Positions 26,242 to 34,372 of a stretch of DNA of 64,000 nucleotides are shown piece after piece (the stretch's first letter is position 1; each line of letters begins with the position of its first letter). A model generated the notes under the pieces. It ran no database searches and was not told the DNA's origin. It saw nothing but the letters and a program-made list of their open reading frames with translations. Source of the stretch: Ectobacillus polymachus (lineage in GTDB: Bacteria; Bacillota; Bacilli; Bacillales; Bacillaceae_G); the NCBI RefSeq assembly GCF_048159605.1, contig NZ_JBLREB010000001.1, positions 744,001 to 808,000 on the forward strand, given 5' to 3'. The position numbers and the translations under genes are program-made.

Positions 26242-26411
26242 CATGAAAAAGGAGTGCCTATCGTTTTCCTAAATTATATTAAGTTTCTGCATAATTTATG
26301 TAAAAATATTTTCTTCATCATTCATCTGATATAAGCGTTTTCTTCTAGCATGCATATACTAGTATCGTTACAATACGTTATAAATCACGACTCATAAAGG
26401 GGAGGATGATT

Positions 26412-26522
26412 TTGAAGAAAAAAAAGCAGCCAAAATTCAGTATCGGAGACATAGTCGTGGTTACACTATACGGCACTGTTGGCAAGATAACAAATATTAA
26501 TTTTCTATTTTTATTCGGATAA
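26412..26522 (+). pseudogene. yodN: yodN 5' fragment, cut by the integrative element
   Basis: Start TTG 26412 lies 6 nt after AGGGGAGG. Codons 1-29 read LKKKKQPKFSIGDIVVVTLY then GTVGKITNI; from 26499 the frame enters the element and stops after seven foreign residues (NFLFLFG). The remainder of the gene resumes at 33453 in the same frame (KITNIKMLDGVYV). Rejoining at the shared repeat gives an intact protein of about 220 residues, close to B. subtilis YodN in length. The gene is named by synteny (yozE before, yozD and yodM after). Confidence 0.88.
26484..26516. repeat. attL of the yodN element
   Basis: Contains AAGATAACAAATATTAA (26484-26500), repeated with one mismatch at 33453-33469, and the element-side arm TTTCTATTTTTATTC (26502-26516), which is the exact reverse complement of the arm at attR. 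Confidence 0.9.
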
Positions 26523-26566
26523 AATATGGTAGCCTCCCTAACTACATATGCTAAGAGGTGATGTAA

Positions 26567-28042
26567 ATGGGATTAGCTGCAATTTATTTACGACTATCTA
26601 GAAACGAAGAGCAACTAAACATAGATGAAATCTTATCTAAGCATAGAAATGCTTTAACGAAACTTGCAAAACAACAGAAACTAACTTACGATATTTACCA
26701 AGAAATTTCAAGCGGAGTTAGTACTGACAGACCACAATTGAATTTGCTACTTAGCAGGTTAGATGATTATGATGCTCTCCTTGTAATGGATATAGACAGA
26801 ATTTCTCGTGACAACGCACATGCTGAGGAGATTAAGAAGATGCTGATTCTTCATGACATCAAAATTTTGACTCCTCAAGGTGCAATTGATCTGTCGCAGG
26901 AAAGCAATGAAATGCTTTTTTCATTCCAAGCGATGATGGCAAACTTTGAATATAAACAAATTCGTAAGCGTTTGGGGAGAGGACGATTAGCAGCAGCAGA
27001 ACAAGGGAAATGGACGATGTCAAATCGAGTTCCTTTAGGATACAAGAAGAATGAAGAAAAGCGACTAGAGATAGTTGAAGATGAAGCTAAAATCATTCGT
27101 TTTATCTTCCAAAAAACACTGGAACGAGTTAGTGCAAATGAAATTGCAAAACAGTTAGATACCCTCGGATGGAGAAGTAGACAAGGAAAAATACTCACTT
27201 CAGCACATATTAGTCAGATTAGAAAGAACGTTGTTTATTACGGAGTTGTTCATGCGTGCAGACGAATCAACGGCAGAGTAGTTGATGAAGTATTTGTTGA
27301 AGATGCTCATGAACCGATTGTAAGCAAACAAACATTTTTGGAAGTACAAAAGAAACTAGAAGAAAATACATCAGGTCATTTCTTTCATAAACTGAAGGCG
27401 AAAAGAAAACTTCAAAATTTAATTTACTGTAATTGTTGCGGGCGGAAGAGATATATTCAATGTGATGGAGATGGTGTTGATTTTGTGAAGTCATGCATTT
27501 ATAAAGTCGATAATAATAAGTGCAAAGACAGAGGACATAAATATGCTCCACTTGAGCAGTTTGTGTTACAAAAAGTGAAAGAAAAGAAGCCGGCCTTTGA
27601 ACAAGAATTGAGGATATTAAAATCTCTTGATACAGCTGAGATAGAACATAAGTTATTGATTCAAAAAGAATCTTTAGAGAAACAATTAGATAAATTTAAT
27701 AAACGTGAACAGAATCTGAAAGAAATGCGGATGGATGGAGAGATTACAAAAGCGGAGTTTTACGAAATGCGTGGCAAGAATGAAGAGCAAATCATGAAAG
27801 TTCGGCAACAAATGAAACTTATTACTATTCGATTAGAGAATCTATCTAACACAGACGAAGAACAAAAACGATTGGATGATGCTATTAAAAAGCTAGATAT
27901 CCTTGAAAAACTTAATGATGAAGTCTGTAACACTTTTCTTAAGAAGTTCATAAAAAAAATACGGTTCAGCAGCAATACAGAAGCAAATCATGACACCACA
28001 AGAGCAAGAGTAGCCGCTACAGTAGAAATCGAATGGTTATAA
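26567..28042 (+). CDS. Large serine recombinase (integrase) of the yodN element
   Basis: A 491-residue site-specific recombinase. The resolvase domain (about 1-150) begins AAIYLRLSRNEE with catalytic Ser11 and has RPQLNLLLSRLDDYDALLVM and ISRDNAHAEEIKK. The recombinase domain follows (RVPLGYKKNEEKRLEIVEDE), then a zinc ribbon with four Cys (YCNCCGRKR, KSCIYKVDNNKCKDRG), and a long coiled coil (about 345-460) that controls synapsis direction. This is the architecture of phiC31-like integrases. It lies 50 bp inside attL, as usual. AGAGGTGATG precedes ATG 26567. All domains are present, so it is probably active. Confidence 0.93.
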   Translation: MGLAAIYLRLSRNEEQLNIDEILSKHRNALTKLAKQQKLTYDIYQEISSGVSTDRPQLNLLLSRLDDYDALLVMDIDRISRDNAHAEEIKKMLILHDIKILTPQGAIDLSQESNEMLFSFQAMMANFEYKQIRKRLGRGRLAAAEQGKWTMSNRVPLGYKKNEEKRLEIVEDEAKIIRFIFQKTLERVSANEIAKQLDTLGWRSRQGKILTSAHISQIRKNVVYYGVVHACRRINGRVVDEVFVEDAHEPIVSKQTFLEVQKKLEENTSGHFFHKLKAKRKLQNLIYCNCCGRKRYIQCDGDGVDFVKSCIYKVDNNKCKDRGHKYAPLEQFVLQKVKEKKPAFEQELRILKSLDTAEIEHKLLIQKESLEKQLDKFNKREQNLKEMRMDGEITKAEFYEMRGKNEEQIMKVRQQMKLITIRLENLSNTDEEQKRLDDAIKKLDILEKLNDEVCNTFLKKFIKKIRFSSNTEANHDTTRARVAATVEIEWL

Positions 28043-28348
28043 AATGAATGATTTGCTCTTTCCTTTTATACTCAGTGCAAAAAAAGGAATATACACAAAT
28101 TTCATTGATAGAATAATAGCGCTAGACTATACTCAAGCAATGTCTTTTGAAAGGGTTTACGCATTTGAGAGAAATTTACAATGCATTTATGAACTTAGGA
28201 TTGAAATTCTATTACTCAGAACCTACTATTGAATTAATAGTTCACTATGTGGACAGTATCTTGACGAAGAGATTCTTAGCTAACAAATGTTCAGATGTTA
28301 AACTAATATCGAGTGAATATAAATTTTTCGAGAAACTGGGTGATGAGT
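28043..28348. other. Gap between recombinase and two-component genes
   Basis: About 300 bp. Overlapping short frames are present (for example one from 28044 reading MNDLLFPFILSAKKGIYTNF), but none has a convincing ribosome site or family match. It may be a gene remnant. It must carry the promoter of the regulator gene; I see no clear terminator for the recombinase. Confidence 0.4.
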
Positions 28349-29044
28349 GTGTCACATAATATTTTACTAATAGAAGACGATTTAGCGATTCAAGAAATGG
28401 TTAATGGGTATTTAGTGAAAGAGGGGTTTGTTATAACGGTAGCATCGGACGGAGAAGAAGGAATTGCAAAGTTTTTACAAGATCAGTTAGATTTAATCAT
28501 TCTTGATATTATGCTGCCTAAAATAGATGGTTTAGAAGTTGTACGTATAATTCGTGAAACAAGTGCGGTTCCGATTTTAATTATGTCCGCAAAAGACACG
28601 GATGTTGATAAAGCAATAGGACTAGGGCTTGGTGCGGATGATTATATTTGTAAGCCATTTTCCATGATTGAATTATCTGCACGGGTGAAGGCAGGAATTC
28701 GTCGTTCGACAAAATATTCTGCTCCGCAAAAGAAACAAGATGAAATGATTATATTAGGTGATTTGAAAATTGATAAGGCTAATTTTACCGTTCAAAAAAA
28801 GAACAAAGATATTAAACTTACTTCCAAAGAATTTGAGCTTTTAAAGCTATTTGCGACAAATCAAAATCGTGTGTTTACTAAAGCGCAAATTTATAACTTT
28901 ATTTGGAATGAAGAATATTACGGTGATGAGAATGTCATTAATGTTCATATGAGAAGGCTGCGGGAGAAAATTGAGGACGATCCATCTGAGCCGCAGTACA
29001 TTAAGACACTATGGGGCATCGGTTATAAGTTGGAAGTGATATAG
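28349..29044 (+). CDS. OmpR/PhoB-type response regulator
   Basis: A 231-residue DNA-binding regulator. The receiver domain has the acidic pair (IEDD), phospho-acceptor D53 in LIILDIMLPKIDG, Ser/Thr switch (ILIMSAKD) and Lys in YICKPF. The C-terminal winged helix shows LTSKEFELLKLFATNQNRVF and VHMRRLREKIEDDP. GTG 28349 is preferred because GGGTGATG is properly spaced; ATG 28343 is too close. The kinase gene begins 2 nt later and the ABC exporter follows, so it probably controls that exporter. Confidence 0.9.
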   Translation: MSHNILLIEDDLAIQEMVNGYLVKEGFVITVASDGEEGIAKFLQDQLDLIILDIMLPKIDGLEVVRIIRETSAVPILIMSAKDTDVDKAIGLGLGADDYICKPFSMIELSARVKAGIRRSTKYSAPQKKQDEMIILGDLKIDKANFTVQKKNKDIKLTSKEFELLKLFATNQNRVFTKAQIYNFIWNEEYYGDENVINVHMRRLREKIEDDPSEPQYIKTLWGIGYKLEVI

Positions 29045-29045
29045 A

Positions 29046-29981
29046 ATGGTTCTATTTTTAACGGTTATTATTTTCATATTAATTGGTGTTATTTATTTTC
29101 AATATCGCACTGGGAAAAATCGAAGTGCGAATGTACGTTATACATATGAAAAGTTGCAGGATATTGTGGAAAAGCAAACGAGTGAAAATTTATTAGTAGT
29201 AACAGATGATAAAGAATTGAAATTACTACTAGTGGCGATTAATTGTTTGTTAGATGAAAAGAAAAAAACAATTGCTAAGCATTCGAAACTAGAAATCTCG
29301 ATGAGGAAGATGCTTTCCAATATATCACATGATTTAAAAACGCCGCTTACTGTGATTCTCGGTTATGTGGAAATTTTAAATGTAGATGAAACGATAAGTG
29401 AAGAGGAGCGAAAGGTATTACTTGAAAAAATACATATGAAAACGTTAGAAGTGCTAGATCTCATTCATAAGTTTTTTGATCTAGCAAAATTAGAATCCGG
29501 CGATAAAGGTATCCAAATGACGCGGATTTATATGAATGAAATTTGTCAGGAACATATATTATCATTTTATGATTTGTTAACAACGCAAGGATTTGATGTT
29601 CATATCGATATACCAGAAACGCCGATCTATGCACACGGGAATACAGAAGTTATCGGCAGAATTATGAATAACTTAATTTCAAACGCAATTGCCTACGGCG
29701 GAGACGGAAAAACATTAGGGATTACACTGCGAAGTGATGATCAATTTGTGTACGTGGATATATGGGATAAAGGAAAAGGAATCTCTGAATCTCATATCGA
29801 TAAAGTATTTGAACGTATGTACACATTAGAAGATTCACGAAATCGTTTGTATCAAGGTAGTGGACTTGGGCTTACGATTACGAAGCGCCTTGTAGAAGCG
29901 TTAGAAGGAGAAATTCATCTGTCAAGTACGCCGTATGAGAAAACAGTATTTACCGTTATGCTAAGAAGAATCAACTTTTAG
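29046..29981 (+). CDS. Membrane histidine kinase, partner of the regulator
   Basis: A 311-residue kinase with a single N-terminal membrane helix (about 1-20) and almost no outside domain. The phospho-acceptor is His95 in SNISHDLKTPLTVILGYVEI; the ATPase domain has NLISNAIAYG (N box), DIWDKGKGI (G1), VFERMYTLEDSR (F) and GSGLGLTI (G2). The lack of an extracellular sensor is typical of kinases that detect antimicrobials together with a neighbouring ABC transporter. Translationally coupled to the regulator; a terminator separates it from the transporter genes. Confidence 0.9.
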   Translation: MVLFLTVIIFILIGVIYFQYRTGKNRSANVRYTYEKLQDIVEKQTSENLLVVTDDKELKLLLVAINCLLDEKKKTIAKHSKLEISMRKMLSNISHDLKTPLTVILGYVEILNVDETISEEERKVLLEKIHMKTLEVLDLIHKFFDLAKLESGDKGIQMTRIYMNEICQEHILSFYDLLTTQGFDVHIDIPETPIYAHGNTEVIGRIMNNLISNAIAYGGDGKTLGITLRSDDQFVYVDIWDKGKGISESHIDKVFERMYTLEDSRNRLYQGSGLGLTITKRLVEALEGEIHLSSTPYEKTVFTVMLRRINF

Positions 29982-30013
29982 CTTGTAGAAAGAGAAATTC
30001 TACAAGCTTTTTT
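29980..30013 (+). terminator. Terminator after the kinase
   Basis: AGCTTGTAGAA (29980-29990) pairs perfectly with TTCTACAAGCT (29998-30008), then T6. Confidence 0.9.
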
Positions 30014-30107
30014 GGGGCTTAAGAAATTTGTAAGGAATAGGTAAGAAAAAAGAGAATTTTATTTCTTATTATATAAATATAGAACGGGAGCGAAAGGGGA
30101 ATGGAAG

Positions 30108-31031
30108 ATGACATATGTATTGAAAACGAATCAATTAACGAAAGTGTTTCATGGTAAAGAAGTGATTTCTAACGTAAATATGCATGTAAAACAAGGTGAA
30201 ATATATGGATTTTTAGGGCCAAACGGTGCTGGTAAAACAACGATTATGAAAATGATCACGAATTTAATCAAACCAACAAGCGGTGAGATTGAGATTTTCG
30301 GTGAGAAATTAACAAGTACATCTTATGAAGTGTTAAAGCGAATGGGGACAATTATTGAATATCCAATCTTTTATGAAAAACTAACAGCTAGAGAAAATTT
30401 GTATTTACACTGCGAATACATGGGTTACTATGACAAGAAAGCAATTGACCGAGCATTGATCCTTGTAAACTTACACAATGTCGACGACAAGAAGGTAAAA
30501 GACTTCTCACTTGGGATGAAACAGCGATTGGGGATTGCAAGAGCGATTACGACAAAACCAGAGTTATTAATTTTAGATGAACCAATCAACGGTCTAGATC
30601 CAATCGGCATTAAAGAATTACGAGAATTATTTAAAATGCTTTGTAAAGAATATGGAATTACGCTGTTAGTGTCCAGCCACATTTTAGCTGAAATGGAGCA
30701 AATGGCAGATACAATTGGTATCATTCAAAATGGAAAGCTTATAAAAGAAGTTTCGATGAAAAGTATTAATGGTAAACAAACAGAATTTATTGAGGTTATG
30801 GTTCAGGATGTGAACAAAGCAGCTTATATTTTAGAAAATAAATTACGTCTCACAAATTTTAAAGTGATGAAAGAAAATGTGATTCGAATTTATGAAATGA
30901 CAATCACACAGCAAGAAATCTCAAAAACGCTCATTATGAATGATGTTGTAATTGAAGGAATTAATAAGAAAAATAGCTCTCTAGAAGATTATTTCTTAAA
31001 TCTTATGAAAGGAGAGGGAATCCATGCTTAA
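30108..31031 (+). CDS. ABC transporter ATPase, BcrA-like
   Basis: A 307-residue nucleotide-binding subunit: Walker A GPNGAGKTT (about 37-45), Q loop, signature FSLGMKQRLGIARAI, Walker B LLILDEPINGLDP and the H-switch SSHILAEMEQMAD. Its long C-terminal tail (about 220-307) matches the BcrA/lantibiotic-immunity group of ABC-2 exporters. With the two permeases that follow (8-bp overlap with the first), it likely expels or resists a peptide antibiotic. That role is inferred from the family and the adjoining two-component system. Confidence 0.9.
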   Translation: MTYVLKTNQLTKVFHGKEVISNVNMHVKQGEIYGFLGPNGAGKTTIMKMITNLIKPTSGEIEIFGEKLTSTSYEVLKRMGTIIEYPIFYEKLTARENLYLHCEYMGYYDKKAIDRALILVNLHNVDDKKVKDFSLGMKQRLGIARAITTKPELLILDEPINGLDPIGIKELRELFKMLCKEYGITLLVSSHILAEMEQMADTIGIIQNGKLIKEVSMKSINGKQTEFIEVMVQDVNKAAYILENKLRLTNFKVMKENVIRIYEMTITQQEISKTLIMNDVVIEGINKKNSSLEDYFLNLMKGEGIHA

Positions 31032-31719
31032 TTTGATGAGATTAGAACTGATTAAATTTAAATTTGAATCTGCCATTAGAGGGGCATTTGTAGCAACAAT
31101 TATTATTTTTAGCTTTTTTGTATTAACTAGTTACGGTGCAAAAGGAGATGGAGACTTTTCTTTTACAAGTTATAACGAGATATTTACTATCATTGATACT
31201 TTCGTACGAGCGACGTTTATTATTTTTGGAGCAAGTTTATTAGCGAAATTTATTGTTCAAGAATTTACAGAGAAAACGGTGACTGTGTTATTTATGTATC
31301 CAATTAACAGAAAAAAATTGCTAATTGCTAAGCTATTCATTGTAATTCTATTCACTTTTTTCTCCATTGTCATTGCAGATACGATTATATTTACTTTGTT
31401 TTATTCCGTTAACTTTTATTTTCCGCTTATGTCTGAAACACTAACAATGCCGGAGATCAAACAAATAATATTGAAATTAGTCATGAATGCTATTGCAGCA
31501 ACAGGTATGAGCTTAATCCCGCTCTACTTCGGAATGAAAAAGTATTCCGTTCGTTCGACTATTATATCCTCTATTGTAATTGTAGTTCTAGTATGTTCGA
31601 ATAGTAATGGAGTGTCGATAAATAATATTATTATCATTCCGATTATACTTGCATGTATTGGAGCAATTGCTGCGTATATGACAGTGCGGAAAGTTGAGCA
31701 GGTAGATTTATTTTTATAA
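31024..31719 (+). CDS. ABC-2 type permease, first copy
   Basis: A 231-residue membrane protein with about six hydrophobic helices: residues 20-36, 58-75, 100-127, 150-166, 174-189 and 196-216. It begins MLNLMRLELIKFKFESAIRG and contains FTEKTVTVLFMYPINRKKLL, the cytoplasmic coupling segment of BcrB-like permeases. It overlaps the ATPase gene by 8 bp. It is clearly a paralogue of the permease that follows (same motif order), so the exporter is probably an ATPase dimer with a heterodimer of permeases. Confidence 0.85.
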   Translation: MLNLMRLELIKFKFESAIRGAFVATIIIFSFFVLTSYGAKGDGDFSFTSYNEIFTIIDTFVRATFIIFGASLLAKFIVQEFTEKTVTVLFMYPINRKKLLIAKLFIVILFTFFSIVIADTIIFTLFYSVNFYFPLMSETLTMPEIKQIILKLVMNAIAATGMSLIPLYFGMKKYSVRSTIISSIVIVVLVCSNSNGVSINNIIIIPIILACIGAIAAYMTVRKVEQVDLFL

Positions 31720-31751
31720 GCAAAGCAGACGAAATAGGAGGTGAGGCTATT

Positions 31752-32444
31752 ATGCTACAGCTTATGAAGCTTGAAATGAAAAAATTTAAACTTGGGTGGT
31801 ATATAAAAGGAGCGTTGATCGCCGACCTTATCATTCTGGCCTTATTCATTTCCCTTAACTATATACAACAAATAGAAGGAGACATATTTATTACAAATTA
31901 CGAGGAAGCTTTTCTATTTATAGGTGCAATGGTGCGGGGCACGTTTATCGTGTTCGCGGCTGTATTAATTGCACAATTAATTATCGAAGAATATAAAAAT
32001 AAGACGATATTGATCATGTTCTCCTATCCGGTTCAGCGGAAGAAAATAATAGCTAGTAAATTATTCATTGTAGCATTACTAACATTTATAACAATTTGGA
32101 TATCTCAAATACTAGTTACAGGTGCTTTCTTTACCTTACACGGATACTTTTCGTTTATACCATACTCAATCACAATTACTGAATGGATGAAACAAACTAT
32201 TACCATAATTCCATTTGCAGTCGCTGCTGCTGGAACAAGTTTGATTCCATTGTATTTCGGTATGCGTAAGCATTCTGTACCCATAACAATCTTGTCATCG
32301 CTGCTGGTCGTTTCATTTGCTTGTTCTTATAATCCATCGTTCTCGGTAATCGCAATTATCCCTGTCCAGTTCGCTCTTGCAGCTGTAGGAATAATGATTG
32401 CGTACTTAGCGATTCGGAACATTGAAAAAGAGGATGCGATTTAG
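31752..32444 (+). CDS. ABC-2 type permease, second copy
   Basis: A 230-residue membrane protein with the same six-helix pattern as the preceding gene, for example EYKNKTILIMFSYPVQRKKI matching the earlier coupling segment and GTSLIPLYFGMRKHSVP matching MSLIPLYFGMKKYSVR. AGGAGGTGAGG precedes ATG 31752, 32 nt after the first permease stop. An inverted repeat downstream ends the operon. Substrate unknown; peptide antibiotic resistance is the family expectation. Confidence 0.85.
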   Translation: MLQLMKLEMKKFKLGWYIKGALIADLIILALFISLNYIQQIEGDIFITNYEEAFLFIGAMVRGTFIVFAAVLIAQLIIEEYKNKTILIMFSYPVQRKKIIASKLFIVALLTFITIWISQILVTGAFFTLHGYFSFIPYSITITEWMKQTITIIPFAVAAAGTSLIPLYFGMRKHSVPITILSSLLVVSFACSYNPSFSVIAIIPVQFALAAVGIMIAYLAIRNIEKEDAI

Positions 32445-32469
32445 TTATATAGATTTTTTATAACTTTGC

Positions 32470-32503
32470 AAATGAGGTTCCTCAAAAAAGAGGAGCCTCA
32501 TTT
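32470..32503. terminator. Terminator between permease and DinB genes
   Basis: AAATGAGGTTCCTC (32470-32483) pairs with GAGGAGCCTCATTT (32490-32503) with one mismatch, around A6; it serves convergent genes. Confidence 0.8.
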
Positions 32504-32520
32504 CATTTAGAAAGTAAATC

Positions 32521-33024
32521 TTACATCTTCGGTGCTTCCATTCCAGCCAGAGCCCACTCTTCTTTTGATGGGCCATAGATACCGGGCACTTTCAATCCTG
32601 CTTGACGCATAAGGACAGTCATTTGTCCGCGGTGATGGTTTTGGTGATTGATCACTGTCATAAGGACGATGGAATTAGGCATTTGTCGTCCAAAGAAGTC
32701 ATGAATCGTAGCTATATCTTTATCTGTCCATTGTGTTTTGATTGCCTGAGTAAATGCCTCATTCATTTGCCGATAGCTGTTTGCGATATACTGAGCTGAT
32801 GATGGAACAGGATAATCCTTCGTTTCTCCTTCGAATTTTAAACCTGTGCCTAATGTCATGACGGGAATAGCCGTCACAATATGCCAAGCAATGCGTCCTA
32901 ACGACCAGTTCTCCGGAGTGATTTCTTGTTTTAACGATTCATCTGTCAGCGCATCTAAGACTTTTTGCGTTGATTTTGCTTCGTTTTCCCACGTTTTTAA
33001 AAAACCTTCTACTGTTTGGAACAT
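32521..33024 (-). CDS. DinB/YfiT-fold metalloprotein
   Basis: A 167-residue four-helix bundle of the DinB/YfiT superfamily. The metal ligands are visible as His48 in GRIAWHIV and the pair in NHQNHHRGQMTVLM (about 127-140). Members include bacillithiol S-transferases (BstA) and other thiol-dependent detoxifying enzymes as well as hydrolases. AAGGAGG precedes ATG 33024. It lies inside the yodN element, reading against the exporter genes, so it is likely cargo that helps the host against a toxic compound; this is inference. Confidence 0.87.
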   Translation of the reverse strand: MFQTVEGFLKTWENEAKSTQKVLDALTDESLKQEITPENWSLGRIAWHIVTAIPVMTLGTGLKFEGETKDYPVPSSAQYIANSYRQMNEAFTQAIKTQWTDKDIATIHDFFGRQMPNSIVLMTVINHQNHHRGQMTVLMRQAGLKVPGIYGPSKEEWALAGMEAPKM

Positions 33025-33209
33025 AGAAAAAACCTCCTTATGATTGGATTCAAATGGTTATTCGTGAAAGTTTTGTAGTTTCCTTCTATGTATCTAAATT
33101 TATTTCACGGACTCATCACGAGCAAATCCTGTTCAGATAAAAAGACCATGCAGTGATGTAACACAGAAAAAATATCTCGCATATCATATTGCGCGAGGTG
33201 AGAAACACC

Positions 33210-33359
33210 ATGAATTTCAAATACAATGAGATCGGAAATTTTGACGCTTGTAAGGCTGCTAAAGCACTTCTCGAATTAGCTCAAGATATAAAAGTTACAA
33301 ATGAAAAGGAAGATAGAAATGAAAAGGAAGATAGAAATGAAAAGGAGCAAATAAGTTAG
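33210..33359 (+). CDS. Small charged peptide at the right end of the element
   Basis: A 49-residue reading frame with site GCGAGGTGAG before ATG 33210. The product starts MNFKYNEIGNFDACKAAKAL, continues LELAQDIKV, then ends in a near-perfect tandem NEKEDR-NEKEDR-NEKEQIS, made by a 16-18 nt DNA repeat. An intrinsic terminator follows at once, so it appears to be a real gene. I recognise no family. Because it lies next to attR it could be the recombination directionality factor, but nothing in the sequence proves it. Confidence 0.6.
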   Translation: MNFKYNEIGNFDACKAAKALLELAQDIKVTNEKEDRNEKEDRNEKEQIS

Positions 33360-33386
33360 CCCGTACCTTACAGTGTACGGGTTTTC
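33360..33386 (+). terminator. Terminator after the 49-aa peptide gene
   Basis: CCCGTAC (33360-33366) pairs with GTACGGG (33375-33381), followed by T4. Confidence 0.75.
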
Positions 33387-33439
33387 CTTATTATAATGAA
33401 GATTTGGAATTGCTAAATTACAAGCATTCTTTGAGGAGG

Positions 33440-33469
33440 GAATAAAAATAGAAAGATCACAAATATTAA
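33440..33469. repeat. attR of the yodN element
   Basis: GAATAAAAATAGAAA (33440-33454) is the exact reverse complement of the arm at attL; AAGATCACAAATATTAA (33453-33469) is the second copy of the direct repeat. A strong ribosome-site-like GAGGAGGG lies just before it. Confidence 0.9.
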
Positions 33470-34043
33470 AATGTTAGATGGTGTGTATGTATACGATATA
33501 AACAATCATGACGGAGTATATGTAGAAAATGTTCTTCAATTTATCACAGATTATGAGGGACAAAATGTAGAAAAAGAGTGGGTCCAATTAAACTATCAAT
33601 TTTCATTCGGTGACCTTGTGCAAGTAACAGGTTATGAGAAAGATGTTTTTCGTGTAGTTGGGTGTCGAACAGAGGTATGGCGCTATAAAAATGATGCATG
33701 GGAAGATACGATATACGAACTATCTCGAATAACAGATGGTGAATGGTTAGAGGCTGATGAAGCGGATTTAAAATTGCTTGCGAACGCCCAAACTGCTACT
33801 GCTATTTTAAAAAAATTAAAAAATGATAAGTCTGGCATTAACAAGCTTGATCTAGAAAAGCTCAAGGTGGTTAACAGTTCAAAACGAGTTAGTGTCAAAA
33901 CAAATCGTCAAGAAATTATTGATGGATTACTTGATATATATAATGACTATAAAGAGTTATATGAAAGTTTTCAAGATGAAGAATATGAGATTGTAATGAA
34001 CGTTGTAATGAATTATTTAACAAAATTAACAGAGAAAAAATGA
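33453..34043 (+). pseudogene. yodN: yodN 3' fragment
   Basis: The rest of yodN, about 190 residues from ATG 33471, reading MLDGVYVYDINNHDGVYVEN onward to a helical C-terminus (VMNYLTKLTEKK). The frame is open from 33435 through the direct repeat and joins KITNI of the 5' fragment exactly. The first ~90 residues look like a beta-rich domain and the last 60 are helical; function unknown. The element end supplies GAGGAGGG 31 nt before ATG 33471, too far for efficient starting, so a shortened product is possible but doubtful. Confidence 0.88.
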
Positions 34044-34047
34044 AACT

Positions 34048-34224
34048 TTAAAAAGAGAAAAGTAGCTGCAGTATTAAATATATCGTATAAGGTATGCCCA
34101 CTACTGTTAAAAAGCGAATCAATACTTGAATCATTCTGTCCATTACTATATCTAATTTTTCATCTGCTAAAAATGAAAATGTACCAGCCTTTTCTGTTTC
34201 AAAACTTGTTTGTTGCTTAATCAA
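34048..34224 (-). CDS. Small 58-residue membrane-associated protein
   Basis: A short gene with start TTG 34224 placed 6 nt after AAGGAGGAG. The product is polar at first (IKQQTSFETEKAGTFSFLAD) and then has one long hydrophobic helix (IQVLIRFLTVVGIPYTIYL then ILQLLFSF). It converges on yodN, the stop codons being 4 nt apart, and is divergent from yozD. I know no family for it. The ribosome site and full-length frame support a real gene. Confidence 0.65.
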   Translation of the reverse strand: MIKQQTSFETEKAGTFSFLADEKLDIVMDRMIQVLIRFLTVVGIPYTIYLILQLLFSF

Positions 34225-34372
34225 ACGAAACTCCTCCTTCGGTTTGCTTGTACTTAATGAGTATGCACCAAAATGTTTTCCTATAACTTATACATATGAA
34301 GTAGGAAATGTTTTTTTTAGGAAACATATTTTGCATTTTTCCTCATAAAACAAAAATAAAGGAGTGATGAGT

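Larger units (their letters stand above)
26490..33469. mobile_element. Serine-recombinase integrative element in yodN (~7.0 kb)
   Basis: The boundaries come from the sequence itself: a 17-bp direct repeat with one mismatch (11 bp identical) at both ends, restoration of the yodN frame on removal, and a rejoined attP of perfect 15-bp inverted arms around a 16-nt core. Contents in order: large serine recombinase, a ~300-bp gap, OmpR-type regulator, histidine kinase, ABC ATPase, two ABC-2 permeases, a DinB-fold gene on the other strand, and a 49-aa peptide gene. There are no phage structural or conjugation genes, so it is a compact integrative cassette, mobilisable at most. Confidence 0.88.

Noticed and set aside
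26412..26522. Independent 36-codon gene
   Set aside because: It is exactly the start of yodN: the frame and repeat continue at 33453, so it is a fragment.
28044..28359. Two short ORFs between recombinase and regulator
   Set aside because: Overlapping frames without ribosome sites or recognisable domains; reported as a gap only.
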